Under the pieces are notes generated by a model that worked only from the letters and a program-made list of their open reading frames with translations, did not search any database and was not told the origin of the DNA. A DNA stretch of 64,000 bases from Hymenobacter sp. HSC-4F20 (GTDB taxonomy: Bacteria > Bacteroidota > Bacteroidia > Cytophagales > Hymenobacteraceae), in NCBI RefSeq assembly GCF_019599275.1, contig NZ_JAHZTD010000001.1:1674001-1738000 (forward strand). Reading direction: 5' to 3'. Position 1 is the first letter of the stretch; each line of letters starts with the position of its first letter. The translations under genes were made by a program, and so were the position numbers. This document shows, piece after piece, positions 18,734 to 27,237 of this stretch.

Positions 18734-19029
18734 GTGGGGAGCAGCTTCATTAAGGGTGTGTTAATCAGCAGTAACGAAACCGGGCGCTTTCTGCAGCAAT
18801 ACCTGCAGCTGCCGTGTGGAGCTGCCCGACAGCTGGAGGTAGTGACCAACTGGCAGCAGATCGACTAGGTGCGCCCCGCCGCCTGTCCCCGGGGGTAGTA
18901 CTGCTGGCCCTGTGGCGCAAGGAAAAACAGGGCTTTCCGCGGGCCTACCAGCAGTTCCGCCGGCCGCCGGTCGTGCTGCTTATGGTAGTGCTCGGGCGTC
19001 CACATGAAAAAAGGAGGTTGAACAACTAG
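18734..19029 (+). pseudogene. decayed response-regulator receiver-like gene
   Basis: Directly after the GAF gene, one frame reads VLISSNETGRFLQQYLQ and onward to VVTNWQQID before a stop at about 18866. The sequence then continues in a shifted frame as LSPGVVLLALWRKEKQGF, then FRRPPVVLLMVVLG, and stops at 19029. The order (ILIxxNE, then PxVVLLxL, then PVVLL) follows a receiver domain, but the phospho-acceptor position appears as Ala and at least one frameshift separates the halves. The likely history is a response regulator that has been lost. The assignment is tentative. Confidence 0.4.
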
Positions 19030-19082
19030 ATACCTTTTTTGATAAAAAACGTCTTTTAAACAGACCTACTACCAATTAGGCT

Positions 19083-19090
19083 TACCTTTG
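19083..19090 (+). promoter_or_regulatory. -7 promoter box of rnpB
   Basis: TACCTTTG, an exact TAnnTTTG match, ends 6 bases before the predicted 5' end of the RNase P RNA, the expected spacing for a Bacteroidota housekeeping promoter. Confidence 0.65.
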
Positions 19091-19095
19091 CCTCT

Positions 19096-19568
19096 AGTGA
19101 TGGGTCGCCCCACCGCGGCGCCGCAAGGCGACGAGGAAAGTCCGGGCAACACAGAGCACCCTGCTTCCTAACGGGAAGGACTGGGCGGCGTAAAGCTTCT
19201 CAGGACAGCCAGTGCCACAGAAAACTACCGCCAGGCGGTGAATGAGTAATTGAGTGAATGAGTGAGGTATAGTTCAATCTGCGCAAGCGGAAAGATCAAC
19301 TCACTTAATCACTCATTCACAACTTCACCTTTGGTAAGGGTGAAAAGGTGCGGTAAGAGCGCACCAGCGGCTGGGCAACCACGCCGGCTGGGTAAACCTC
19401 AGGGGTTGAAAGACCAAATAAGCTGGCACGCAGGCCTTTCGGGGCCGGCACCGGGCGGCTCGTCCGGCGCCAGCGGGTAGGTTGATGGAGCCTTTCCGCG
19501 AGGACTGGCCTAGATAAATGGTGGGGCCGTGGCAACACGGACAAAACCCGGCTTACAGACTCATCACC
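19096..19568 (+). ncRNA. rnpB: RNase P RNA (class A) with enlarged P12 helix
   Basis: Catalytic RNA that trims the 5' leaders of tRNA precursors. The conserved core is evident: GAGGAAAGTCCGGGC near 19132, GCCACAGAAAA near 19214, GGTAAGGGTGAAAAGGTGCGG near 19333 followed by GTAAGAGCGCACC, AGACCAAATA near 19410, and the 3' block with GCCTAGATAAATG and ACAAAACCCGGCTTA. The ends pair as P1 (GTGATGGGTC at 19097-19106 with GACTCATCAC at 19558-19567, one G-U). The region between the CCGCC segment and GGTAAGGGTG, which is P12, is much longer than in E. coli. It contains a 20-bp imperfect stem (19238-19257 with 19301-19320) made of GTGAATGAGT-like repeats and keeps the apical GCAA tetraloop. Confidence 0.95.
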
Positions 19569-19574
19569 GCCATC

Positions 19575-19612
19575 AAACGGCCGCCGCAGCTTCGGGTGCG
19601 GCGGCCGTTTTT
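19575..19612 (+). terminator. rnpB terminator
   Basis: A perfect 14-bp GC-rich stem (AAACGGCCGCCGCA at 19575-19588 with 19597-19610) closes on a TTCGG-containing loop and ends in T5, 7 bases after P1 of rnpB. Confidence 0.9.
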
Positions 19613-19653
19613 GTACTGGTATGTGTTACTTCGCGAAGTCAAACGTTTGCGTA

Positions 19654-22290
19654 ATGTCTAGTTCCCTGCTTGATCTTGTTGCCACTCGCCGCGCCTGGTG
19701 GCTTATTTTGGCCGCCCTTACCGGGCTGCTGTTGCTTACCGCAGGCCCGGCCGCCCTCGCCCAGAAGGCTCCCCCGGCCCGGGCCGACGTGTACGTGGAT
19801 GCCAAGGGCGTGCTGCGCTGGCAGGGCAGCAAACAGGAGGTAGCTTTGTTCGGAGTTAACTATACTGCTCCTTTCGCCTACTCCTACCGGGCCCATCAGA
19901 AGCTAGGACGCAAGCTGGAAGAAGCCATCGACCAGGATGTGTACCACCTCTCGCGCCTGGGGGTAGATGCCTTTCGGGTGCACGTCTGGGACGTGGAGAT
20001 TACCGATACGCTGGGCAACCTGCTCCAGAACGAACACCTGCGCCTGCTCGACTACCTGGTGCAGCAGCTAAAAGCCCGCCGCATCAAGATCATTCTGACC
20101 CCCATTGCTTACTGGGGCAATGGCTACCCCGAAAAGGACACGGCCCAGACAGGCTTCTCCGCAGTTTACCCCAAGGGCCGCGCCTACAACAATGAGCGCG
20201 CCGTGCGGGCCCAGGAGAAGTACCTGGGTCAGTTTCTGAACCACCGCAACCAGTACACCGGCCAGCTTAACCGCGAAGACCCCGACATCATTGCCTACGA
20301 AGTCTGCAACGAGCCGCACTACCGCCAGCCGGAGGCCGAAGTCAGCCGTTTTGTGGAGCGCATGGTGCAGGCCATGCGGGCTACGGGGTATAAGAAACCC
20401 ATTTTCTACAACCTGGCCGAAAGCCCCGTGGTGGCCAATGCCATTCTGAGCAGCCCCGTGCAAGGGTTTACCTTTCAGTGGTATCCTTCGGCGCTGGTGG
20501 GCGGCCACACCCTGCACGGCAACTTGCTGCCCCTGGTAGATGCCTACCCCATTCCGTATGCCCAAGACCCGCGCTTTAGCAGCAAGCCGCGCATGGTGTA
20601 CGAGTTTGAATCGGCCGATATTCTGCAGCCGGTTATGTACCCGCTGATGGCCCGCAGCTTCCGGAGCGCCGGCTTTCAGTGGGCCACCCAGTTTGCCTAC
20701 GATCCGCTGGCCATTGCCTTCGCCAACACCGAATACCAGACGCATTACCTAAACCTAGCTTACACCCCGGCCAAGGCTGTAAGCCTGCTGATTGCCGGCA
20801 ACGTATTCCGCGACGTGAAGCGCGGCCAGCCGTTCCGCACCTACCCTGCTGACTCTGCCTTCAACAACTTTCGCATCAGCTACCGGGGCGGCGTAAGTGA
20901 GCTGAACACCCCCGAGGAATTCTACTACACCAGCACTACCTCCAGCCCGCCACGCAAACCGACTGCCCTGCGCCGCCTGGCCGGCACCGGCTCCTCGCCC
21001 GTAGTTTCTTACGAGGGTACCGGCGCCTATTTCCTTGACCGGCTGGCTGCGGGCGTGTGGCGCCTGGAGGTAATGCCCGACGCCATTCAGGTGCGCGACC
21101 CTTTTGCGACTACCTCTTTGCGCCAGCCCGTTACGCGCATAGCCTGGAACACTCAGCCCATGCGCCTTACCCTACCCGAGCTAGGCGCGGACTTTGCCGT
21201 GCGAGGCCTCAATACAGGAAATACTTTCCAGGGACAGGCTACGAATGGAACCGTGCGCCTGCAGCCCGGCGTGTACCTGGTAGCGGCCCGCGGCAAAAAT
21301 ACCGCCGCCTATACTCCCGAAACCCAACTGGGTGCTATCAAGCTCGGAGAGTTTGTGGCTCCTGCTGCCTCTGCCCTGCCCACTCAGGTAGTGCACACGG
21401 CCCCCACGCAGCTGGTAGCTGGCCAGCCGGCCACCTTGCGGGCCACTGTGGCCGGGGCCGAGCCTTCCGACTCGGTCTTGCTAGTGGTGCAGCATTACTA
21501 CGGCCGCACCCGCACGGTACCTATGCGCCGCCTTACCCTCACCACTGCGGAAGCTACCGTACCCGCCGACCTGCTGTACCCCGGCTTGCTGCGCTACTGG
21601 ATGGTAGTAAAGCACAACACCAGCACTACCACGTTCCCCGGCGGGTTTGCCGGCAGCCCTCTTAACTGGGATTACGCCCCACGGGAACATTGGGAAGCTG
21701 CTATTGTGGCCTCAGGCTCAGCTCTGCCCTTGTTCTCGGCCGCGCAGGACCAGCAGCGGGTAGAAGTAGGGGGCGTGAACGGAGCCGGCTGGGCCGATTA
21801 CGTGACTACCAGCAACGGCCAATTGGCCCTGCGCCTGCTCCAAGCCCCGCCTTCCCCTACCCCTATTCCGTTTGCCGATGCCACGGCACCCGTTGCTTTC
21901 CTGCGCGCCTACTTCGGCGACCGGCTAGCTGAGCGGGCTACTGACGCCAGCAACTTCCGGGAACTAGTAATTCGGGGCCGCCGCGGGGCCGGAGCCGGCC
22001 GGGTGCGCCTGGTACTGACAACCCGTGATGCCGCCGCTTACGTGGCGGAAGTTGAGCTAGGCACCGACCTGCAGGAAATACGCGTGCCGCTGTCGGCATT
22101 CCGGCCCGGTGCTCAGATGCTCTTACCCCGGCCCTACCCCAGCTTTCTGCCCTTAACCTTTCAGGCTCCTGGAGCGGCTACCCTACCCCTGTCCCAGGTT
22201 GAAGTTCTGCAGGTACTGCTGGAGCCGTCTGCTACCCCCGCCCCTGACGCCCGCCCCTTCCTCGACCTCGAATCCATCTATCTGCGCTAA
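19654..22290 (+). CDS. secreted clan GH-A glycoside hydrolase (GH5-like)
   Basis: An 878-residue secreted enzyme. The ATG at 19654 gives a signal peptide (RRAWWLILAALTGLLLLTAGPAALAQ); an ATG at 19621 is possible but lies only 9 bases after the rnpB terminator. The TIM-barrel region (about residues 50-420) has VNYTAPFAYSYRAH, LGVDAFRVHVWDVE and YEVCNEPHY with the probable acid/base Glu220. A nucleophile candidate is Glu317 or Glu319 in MVYEFESADIL. About 450 C-terminal residues form beta-sandwich-like domains. These features place it in clan GH-A (GH5/GH2-like), but I cannot assign a family or substrate. Its stop overlaps the ATG of the following GH2 gene by one base, so the two are translationally coupled and probably attack the same glycan. 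Confidence 0.75.
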   Translation: MSSSLLDLVATRRAWWLILAALTGLLLLTAGPAALAQKAPPARADVYVDAKGVLRWQGSKQEVALFGVNYTAPFAYSYRAHQKLGRKLEEAIDQDVYHLSRLGVDAFRVHVWDVEITDTLGNLLQNEHLRLLDYLVQQLKARRIKIILTPIAYWGNGYPEKDTAQTGFSAVYPKGRAYNNERAVRAQEKYLGQFLNHRNQYTGQLNREDPDIIAYEVCNEPHYRQPEAEVSRFVERMVQAMRATGYKKPIFYNLAESPVVANAILSSPVQGFTFQWYPSALVGGHTLHGNLLPLVDAYPIPYAQDPRFSSKPRMVYEFESADILQPVMYPLMARSFRSAGFQWATQFAYDPLAIAFANTEYQTHYLNLAYTPAKAVSLLIAGNVFRDVKRGQPFRTYPADSAFNNFRISYRGGVSELNTPEEFYYTSTTSSPPRKPTALRRLAGTGSSPVVSYEGTGAYFLDRLAAGVWRLEVMPDAIQVRDPFATTSLRQPVTRIAWNTQPMRLTLPELGADFAVRGLNTGNTFQGQATNGTVRLQPGVYLVAARGKNTAAYTPETQLGAIKLGEFVAPAASALPTQVVHTAPTQLVAGQPATLRATVAGAEPSDSVLLVVQHYYGRTRTVPMRRLTLTTAEATVPADLLYPGLLRYWMVVKHNTSTTTFPGGFAGSPLNWDYAPREHWEAAIVASGSALPLFSAAQDQQRVEVGGVNGAGWADYVTTSNGQLALRLLQAPPSPTPIPFADATAPVAFLRAYFGDRLAERATDASNFRELVIRGRRGAGAGRVRLVLTTRDAAAYVAEVELGTDLQEIRVPLSAFRPGAQMLLPRPYPSFLPLTFQAPGAATLPLSQVEVLQVLLEPSATPAPDARPFLDLESIYLR

Positions 22291-24713
22291 TGCTGTTTTC
22301 TCGCTTTCCTTTTCGTGCTGCGCTGCTGGCAGTAGGTGGAGCACTCGCCCTGGCCGCCTGCACCCGCCCGGGCGCTTCCTCCAATACGGCTAGTCGGCTA
22401 CCCGCGGAAACCTTTATCACCGACTGGGAATTTGTGCGGGACGTGGATACGACGGTGGGCCCTACCTTCTTCGCCCGCACCGATCCTTCCAAGCCGTGGG
22501 CATCCGTGGCGCTACCTCACACGCCACGCCTAGAGCCGGTACTGACGACTGGCCGCCAGTGGCAGGGCACCTGTTTCTACCGGCGTTTCTTCCGGGTTGC
22601 TCCCGCCGATACGAGCCGCCGCGTAGCTATCCGGTTTGAAGGCGCCATGCACGAAGCCGACGTGTACCTGAACGGCCGCCGCATTGGGCGCCACCTCGGC
22701 GGCTACCTACCCTTCACGGTTGACCTAACCTCCTACCTCCGCCCCGGCGCTGAAAACTGCCTGTTGGTTAAGCTCAACAATCAGGACAATCCCAGCATTC
22801 CGCCCGGCAAGCCCCTCAAGGACCTCGACTTTAATTACTACGGCGGCCTCTACCGCCCGGTGCAACTGCTGGTGCAGGACCGGCTGCGCATCACGGATGC
22901 CGTAGAGTCGGGGCGGGTAGCCGGTGGCGGCATCTTGCTGCATTATGAAAACGTGAGCGAGCAGAAAGCGACGTTACAGGTGCAAACCGAAGTCCGCAAC
23001 GACCACCGCACGGCCCGCGCTTCCCGCCTCCGAACCGTATTGCTCGATGCCAACGGAAAGGAAGTTGCCCGTGCCCTCACCGATGCGCCCCTGCTCACGC
23101 CCGGCGGCGCTACTTCGGTGCGCCAGACGCTGGCCCTCGCCCAGCCCCAGCTATGGTCGCCCGCCAAGCCCTACCTCTACCGATTGCAAGTAGAAGTACT
23201 GGATGATAAAGGCCGCCCCGTTGACCGTCAGGAGCTGACTACGGGCGTGCGCACTATTCGCTTCGCTCCGGAAGGCTTCTACCTCAACGGCCAGCAACTG
23301 CGCCTGCGCGGCACGAACCGCCACCAGGAATATCCTTACCTGGGCTACGCCTTGTCGGATGAAATGCAGTACCGCGACGCCTGGAAAATCAAGGAAGCGG
23401 GCTTCAACTTTGTGCGCTGCTCCCACTACCCGCCTTCCCCGGCCTTTTTGCAGGCCTGCGACGAACTGGGCATTCTGGTGATGAACTCCATTCCCGGCTG
23501 GCAGTTTTTCGGGGGCGAAGCATTCCAGCGCAACAGCCTCCAGAACGTGCGCGACATGGTGCGCCGCGACCGAAACCACCCCAGCATTGTGCTCTGGGAA
23601 GCGGCCCTCAACGAAACCGACATGAGCAAGTCGTTCATGGACCAGGCCCACCAGGCCGTGCACGAGGAGCTGCCTTTCCCAACCGATGTGTACACCTGCG
23701 GCTGGCTGGATTACGCCTACGATGTGTTCATTCCGGCCCGCCAGCACGCCAAAGCTCCCGACTACTGGCACAAGTATAACAAGCCCAAGCCCATCCTGCT
23801 CTGCGAGTACGGCGACTGGGAGTACTACGCCCAGAACGCTGGCTTCAACCAAACGGCCTACGCTGGCCTGAAGGAAGCCGAGCGAACCTCGCGCCAGCTG
23901 CGCGGACAAGGCGAGCGGGCCCTGGTGCAACAAGCCCTCAACTTCCAGGAGGCCCACAACGATAATTTCATTGGCCCGGCCATCGGCGACGCCAACTGGC
24001 TGCAGTTTGACTACAAGCGCGGCTATGCCCCCGATATTGAATCATCGGGCATTATGGATATTTACCGCCTGCCCAAAGTTGCGTTCTACTTCTACCAAAG
24101 CCAGTACGGCCCTGCTCCCGATGCGCAAGGCTTTGGCAAGCCCATGGCCTACGTTGCTACCTACGCCCAGGCCAGCACTACCCCGCGCCAAGTGCGCGTG
24201 TACAGCAACTGCGAAGAGGTAGAGCTGCAACTCGATGGCAAGCCTCTTGCCCGCCAGCGCCCCGACCAGGACCGCTACTCTAACCACCTTGCTCATCCGT
24301 CGTATACGTTCACCGTGCCGCCCTTCAGCACCGGCACCCTGCGGGCCGTGGCTTACCTGAACGGCCAGGTAGCGGCCGAACACACCCGCCGCACACCCGG
24401 CCCCGCCCACCACGTGCAACTCACCTTCGACCGCAGTGGCCGTGAGCTGACCGCGGGCCGCCAGGATGCCGTATTCGTGTACGCTACGGTGGTAGATGCC
24501 GAGGGCACGCCCGTACCGGACGCCGCTACCCCCATTCGCTTTGCCGTAACCAGCGGCGACGCCGAACTGCTCGGCGACAATCCCGTGGCAGCTGAGGCTG
24601 GTATTGCTACGGCTCTGCTACGGGCGGGCCGGACGCCGGGCACGGTGCAGCTCACGGCTACTGCTGAGGGGCTGCCAGCAGCTACTCTTTCCGTGCGTAG
24701 CGTTAAACCCTAA
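22290..24713 (+). CDS. GH2-family beta-glycosidase lipoprotein
   Basis: An 807-residue GH2 enzyme (beta-galactosidase, beta-mannosidase or beta-glucuronidase type). A lipoprotein signal ends at LAAC (Cys24). A sugar-binding jelly-roll follows (about 45-200, VAIRFEGAMHEADVYLNGRRIGRHLGGY), then an Ig-like domain (about 210-320, ending TGVRTIRF) and the TIM barrel with the LRGTNRHQEYPYLG motif. The acid/base is Glu442 in LWEAALNET and the nucleophile Glu506 in ILLCEYGDWEY. The C-terminus has a DUF4982-like strand set and a final Big-type domain (VVDAEGTPVPDAATPIRFAV). It is coupled to the upstream GH-A gene through a TAATG overlap. The precise sugar is not evident. Confidence 0.88.
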   Translation: MLFSRFPFRAALLAVGGALALAACTRPGASSNTASRLPAETFITDWEFVRDVDTTVGPTFFARTDPSKPWASVALPHTPRLEPVLTTGRQWQGTCFYRRFFRVAPADTSRRVAIRFEGAMHEADVYLNGRRIGRHLGGYLPFTVDLTSYLRPGAENCLLVKLNNQDNPSIPPGKPLKDLDFNYYGGLYRPVQLLVQDRLRITDAVESGRVAGGGILLHYENVSEQKATLQVQTEVRNDHRTARASRLRTVLLDANGKEVARALTDAPLLTPGGATSVRQTLALAQPQLWSPAKPYLYRLQVEVLDDKGRPVDRQELTTGVRTIRFAPEGFYLNGQQLRLRGTNRHQEYPYLGYALSDEMQYRDAWKIKEAGFNFVRCSHYPPSPAFLQACDELGILVMNSIPGWQFFGGEAFQRNSLQNVRDMVRRDRNHPSIVLWEAALNETDMSKSFMDQAHQAVHEELPFPTDVYTCGWLDYAYDVFIPARQHAKAPDYWHKYNKPKPILLCEYGDWEYYAQNAGFNQTAYAGLKEAERTSRQLRGQGERALVQQALNFQEAHNDNFIGPAIGDANWLQFDYKRGYAPDIESSGIMDIYRLPKVAFYFYQSQYGPAPDAQGFGKPMAYVATYAQASTTPRQVRVYSNCEEVELQLDGKPLARQRPDQDRYSNHLAHPSYTFTVPPFSTGTLRAVAYLNGQVAAEHTRRTPGPAHHVQLTFDRSGRELTAGRQDAVFVYATVVDAEGTPVPDAATPIRFAVTSGDAELLGDNPVAAEAGIATALLRAGRTPGTVQLTATAEGLPAATLSVRSVKP

Positions 24714-24859
24714 CTGGTTGTCAGAATCTAAGCCTTCATCACAAGCTCCTGACTGGCAGACGTATCCTTGCTTTCACTCAAGGTTTTCAAGTTGGCTTCA
24801 TCCGAGTGCTGGTGGCTTTTCGTTACTTTGGTTTCTGCCATTCGCCCTTTCCCAAGCTC

Positions 24860-26038
24860 ATGCCCCGCATCTTAATTATTGACGACGAAAAAGCCATTCG
24901 GCACACGCTGAAGGAAATTCTCGAATACGAAAACTACCAGGTCGACCAGGCCGAGGACGGTCCTACCGGCCTCGATATGCTGATCCGCGACAAGTACGAC
25001 GTGGTGCTCTGCGACATCAAAATGCCCAAGATGGATGGCATTGAGGTGCTGGAGCGCGCCCGAATTGTGGCACCTAATGCAGCGTTCATCATGGTATCGG
25101 CCCACGGCAACGTGGAAATGGCCGTGGATGCCACCAAGAAAGGTGCCTTCGACTTCCTGCAGAAGCCGCCAGACCTGAACCGCTTGCTCGTGACGGTGCG
25201 CAACGCCCTGGACCGCACCAAGCTCACGGCGGAAACCACCAAGCTGGCTACCGAGAACAAAACGCTCAAGAAGAAGCTGGCCAAAAACTCGGAAATGATT
25301 GGCGACTCGGCGGCTCTTACGGCCGTGCGCAAGGCCATCGAGAAAGTAGCCCCCACTGATGCCCGCGTGCTCATCACGGGCCCCAACGGCGCGGGCAAAG
25401 AAATGGTGGCCCGCCAGCTGCACGAGCTCAGCAACCGTAGCAGCGGCCCCCTAATTGAGGTAAACTGCGCGGCAATTCCGTCGGAGCTGATTGAATCCGA
25501 GCTGTTTGGCCACGAAAAAGGCTCCTTCACCTCGGCGGTAAAGCAGCGCATCGGCAAGTTCGAGCAGGCCGATGGCGGTACGCTGTTCCTGGATGAAATC
25601 GGCGACATGAGCCTGTCGGCCCAGGCCAAGGTGCTGCGGGCCTTGCAGGAAAATAAAATTACGCGGGTGGGCGGCGAGAAGGAAATTTCGGTGAACGTGC
25701 GCGTGCTGGCGGCCACCAACAAAGACCTGCTGCAGGAAATTGCCGACCGCAACTTCCGCGAAGACTTGTATCACCGCCTCTCCGTTATCCTCATCCAGGT
25801 TCCGGCCCTTAACGACCGGCGCGAGGACATTCCGGCCCTCATTGAGAAATTTCTCAAGGACATTGCCGCCGACTACGGCACTAAGCCCAAGCGCATCGAA
25901 GATGCCGCCCTCTCCTACCTCCAGGCGTTGGATTGGCGCGGCAACATCCGGGAGCTGCGCAACGTGGTCGAGCGCCTCGTCATCATGAGCGACGACACCA
26001 TTTCGGAAGCCGACGCCCGCGCTTTTGCGGGAAAATAG
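24860..26038 (+). CDS. response regulator with sigma-54-type AAA+ domain and no DNA-binding domain
   Basis: A 392-residue NtrC-like protein. The ATG at 24860 begins the receiver (MPRILIIDDEKAIRHTLKEI) with phospho-acceptor Asp52 in VVLCDIKMPKMDG. The AAA+ module runs from about residue 145 to 375 with a Walker A variant GPNGAGKE, Walker B FLDEIGDM, and GSFTSA (residues 221-226) where sigma-54 activators have GAFTGA. An arginine-finger-like FREDLYHRL follows. The protein ends just after the ATPase lid at WRGNIRELRNVVERL...FAGK, so the usual Fis-type helix-turn-helix is absent. It may activate sigma-54 promoters without binding DNA or may no longer contact sigma-54. A TTACTTTG box lies close upstream. 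No histidine kinase is adjacent. Confidence 0.9.
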   Translation: MPRILIIDDEKAIRHTLKEILEYENYQVDQAEDGPTGLDMLIRDKYDVVLCDIKMPKMDGIEVLERARIVAPNAAFIMVSAHGNVEMAVDATKKGAFDFLQKPPDLNRLLVTVRNALDRTKLTAETTKLATENKTLKKKLAKNSEMIGDSAALTAVRKAIEKVAPTDARVLITGPNGAGKEMVARQLHELSNRSSGPLIEVNCAAIPSELIESELFGHEKGSFTSAVKQRIGKFEQADGGTLFLDEIGDMSLSAQAKVLRALQENKITRVGGEKEISVNVRVLAATNKDLLQEIADRNFREDLYHRLSVILIQVPALNDRREDIPALIEKFLKDIAADYGTKPKRIEDAALSYLQALDWRGNIRELRNVVERLVIMSDDTISEADARAFAGK

Positions 26039-26056
26039 GCACTCCGTTTTTGGCAG

Positions 26057-26100
26057 CAAAAAGCGGCGTCAGAATCACTTGATTCTGACGCCGCTTTTTG
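26057..26100. terminator. bidirectional terminator, 21-bp stem
   Basis: CAAAAAGCGGCGTCAGAATC and the next base (26057-26077) are perfectly complementary to 26080-26100, with A5 and T5 runs at the ends. The hairpin lies between the convergent response regulator and LuxE-like genes. Confidence 0.85.
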
Positions 26101-26118
26101 TGTAAGTATTTTCAAGGG

Positions 26119-27120
26119 TCACACCAGTTGGTTGCACCCGCGAATGTCGGAGTTGTCTAGGCGGCCCAGTACTTCAAAGGAGCCGTCAGGATGCATACGG
26201 GCCAGGTCCTTGGTTTCGATGAAAGCGCAGGAATCCACATTGGCTAAGTCGATAACGTTAATGGCCCCGCTGCTTCTGGTATCTGACACCGAAAAAGGGT
26301 CGCTGGGGTCGCGCAGCAGCACGCGCAGCTGGGGCGGAGCGTGAAACCGGCCGTCGCCAAAGCTATAGGCTTGGCCCAGCAGCTCCGTCATGCCGTACTC
26401 AGAGTGAATGCCTCGCGGACCAAAGGCTTGCTGCAACTCCGCGTGCAGCTCTTCCCGAATCATTTCGCGGCGGCGACCTTTCATCCCACCCGTTTCCAGC
26501 ACCGTGAGGTCGTGCAGGGCCGGGTCGCCGGCATGGGCCGCCGCCAGATCCAGCAGGGCGTAGCTCACCCCGATCAGCAGCACGCGTCGGCTGGGGTCTT
26601 GCTTGGCTTCGCGCAGCGCGGATAATAAGGCGGCATGGTCGTGCAGAAAGAAAGCAGCCTGCCGCTGCCCCGATACCTGGGCGAAATAATCAACCATGGC
26701 CACCAACGACGACTGGCCTTGCTCCAGGTACGAGGGCAGCAGCGCCAGCACCGTCCAGCCCGTGAGCGGCCCGTAATACTGCTCAAAAATGCGGGCCGCG
26801 TGCTGGCGGTACAACTGCGGGTCGCGGACGTAATGGTGGCTGCGCTGCTGCTGGGTGGTACCGCTACTCAGGAACACCTCCTGCGGCTCCCACTCCGTGG
26901 CATCGGTGCGCACCTGGTGGGTTTTGAAAAACTCAATGGGCAAAAATGGGATAGCCTCTACCTGCTGCACTGAGGCCGGAGTGCAGCCCAGGGCCGCCAA
27001 GAACTCGCGGTAGGGCGGGCAGTGCTGGGCCTGGTAGTGAAACAGGCGCAGAGCCGCGGCAGGGGCGGTAGCGTCGGTGAGGTGTGGAAGCTGCAGGAGA
27101 TAATCGGCGCGGAAACTCAT
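26119..27120 (-). CDS. LuxE/PaaK-like acyl-activating enzyme
   Basis: A 333-residue protein of the LuxE acyl-protein synthetase-like branch of the ANL superfamily. Typical features are an N-terminal helix with AIPFLPIEFFKTHQV, the phosphate-binding loop VFLSSGTTQQQRS (about residues 83-95), the ETGGMKGRRREM segment, and SEYGMTELLGQAYS where adenylate-forming enzymes have a YGxTE motif. In luminous bacteria LuxE activates fatty acids, but many Bacteroidota carry this stand-alone protein without luciferase genes, and its substrate there is unknown. It is divergent from a lipoprotein gene across 117 bp and convergent with the response regulator. Confidence 0.85.
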   Translation of the reverse strand: MSFRADYLLQLPHLTDATAPAAALRLFHYQAQHCPPYREFLAALGCTPASVQQVEAIPFLPIEFFKTHQVRTDATEWEPQEVFLSSGTTQQQRSHHYVRDPQLYRQHAARIFEQYYGPLTGWTVLALLPSYLEQGQSSLVAMVDYFAQVSGQRQAAFFLHDHAALLSALREAKQDPSRRVLLIGVSYALLDLAAAHAGDPALHDLTVLETGGMKGRRREMIREELHAELQQAFGPRGIHSEYGMTELLGQAYSFGDGRFHAPPQLRVLLRDPSDPFSVSDTRSSGAINVIDLANVDSCAFIETKDLARMHPDGSFEVLGRLDNSDIRGCNQLV

Positions 27121-27237
27121 TCGCGAAGCATGGGGTTAGCAAAAAACTAGAACAATGCGGGCGGCACTTCGTTCGTTGAGATGTTGTACCTTCCCAACGG
27201 CAGTACCTGTTGCCTCCACGCCCTTTCCTGTTTTACT

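Noticed and set aside
19236..19325. Possible CRISPR-like or tandem-repeat array (GAATGAGT units)
   Set aside because: The units are irregular, few, and form the two sides of an RNA helix inside rnpB.
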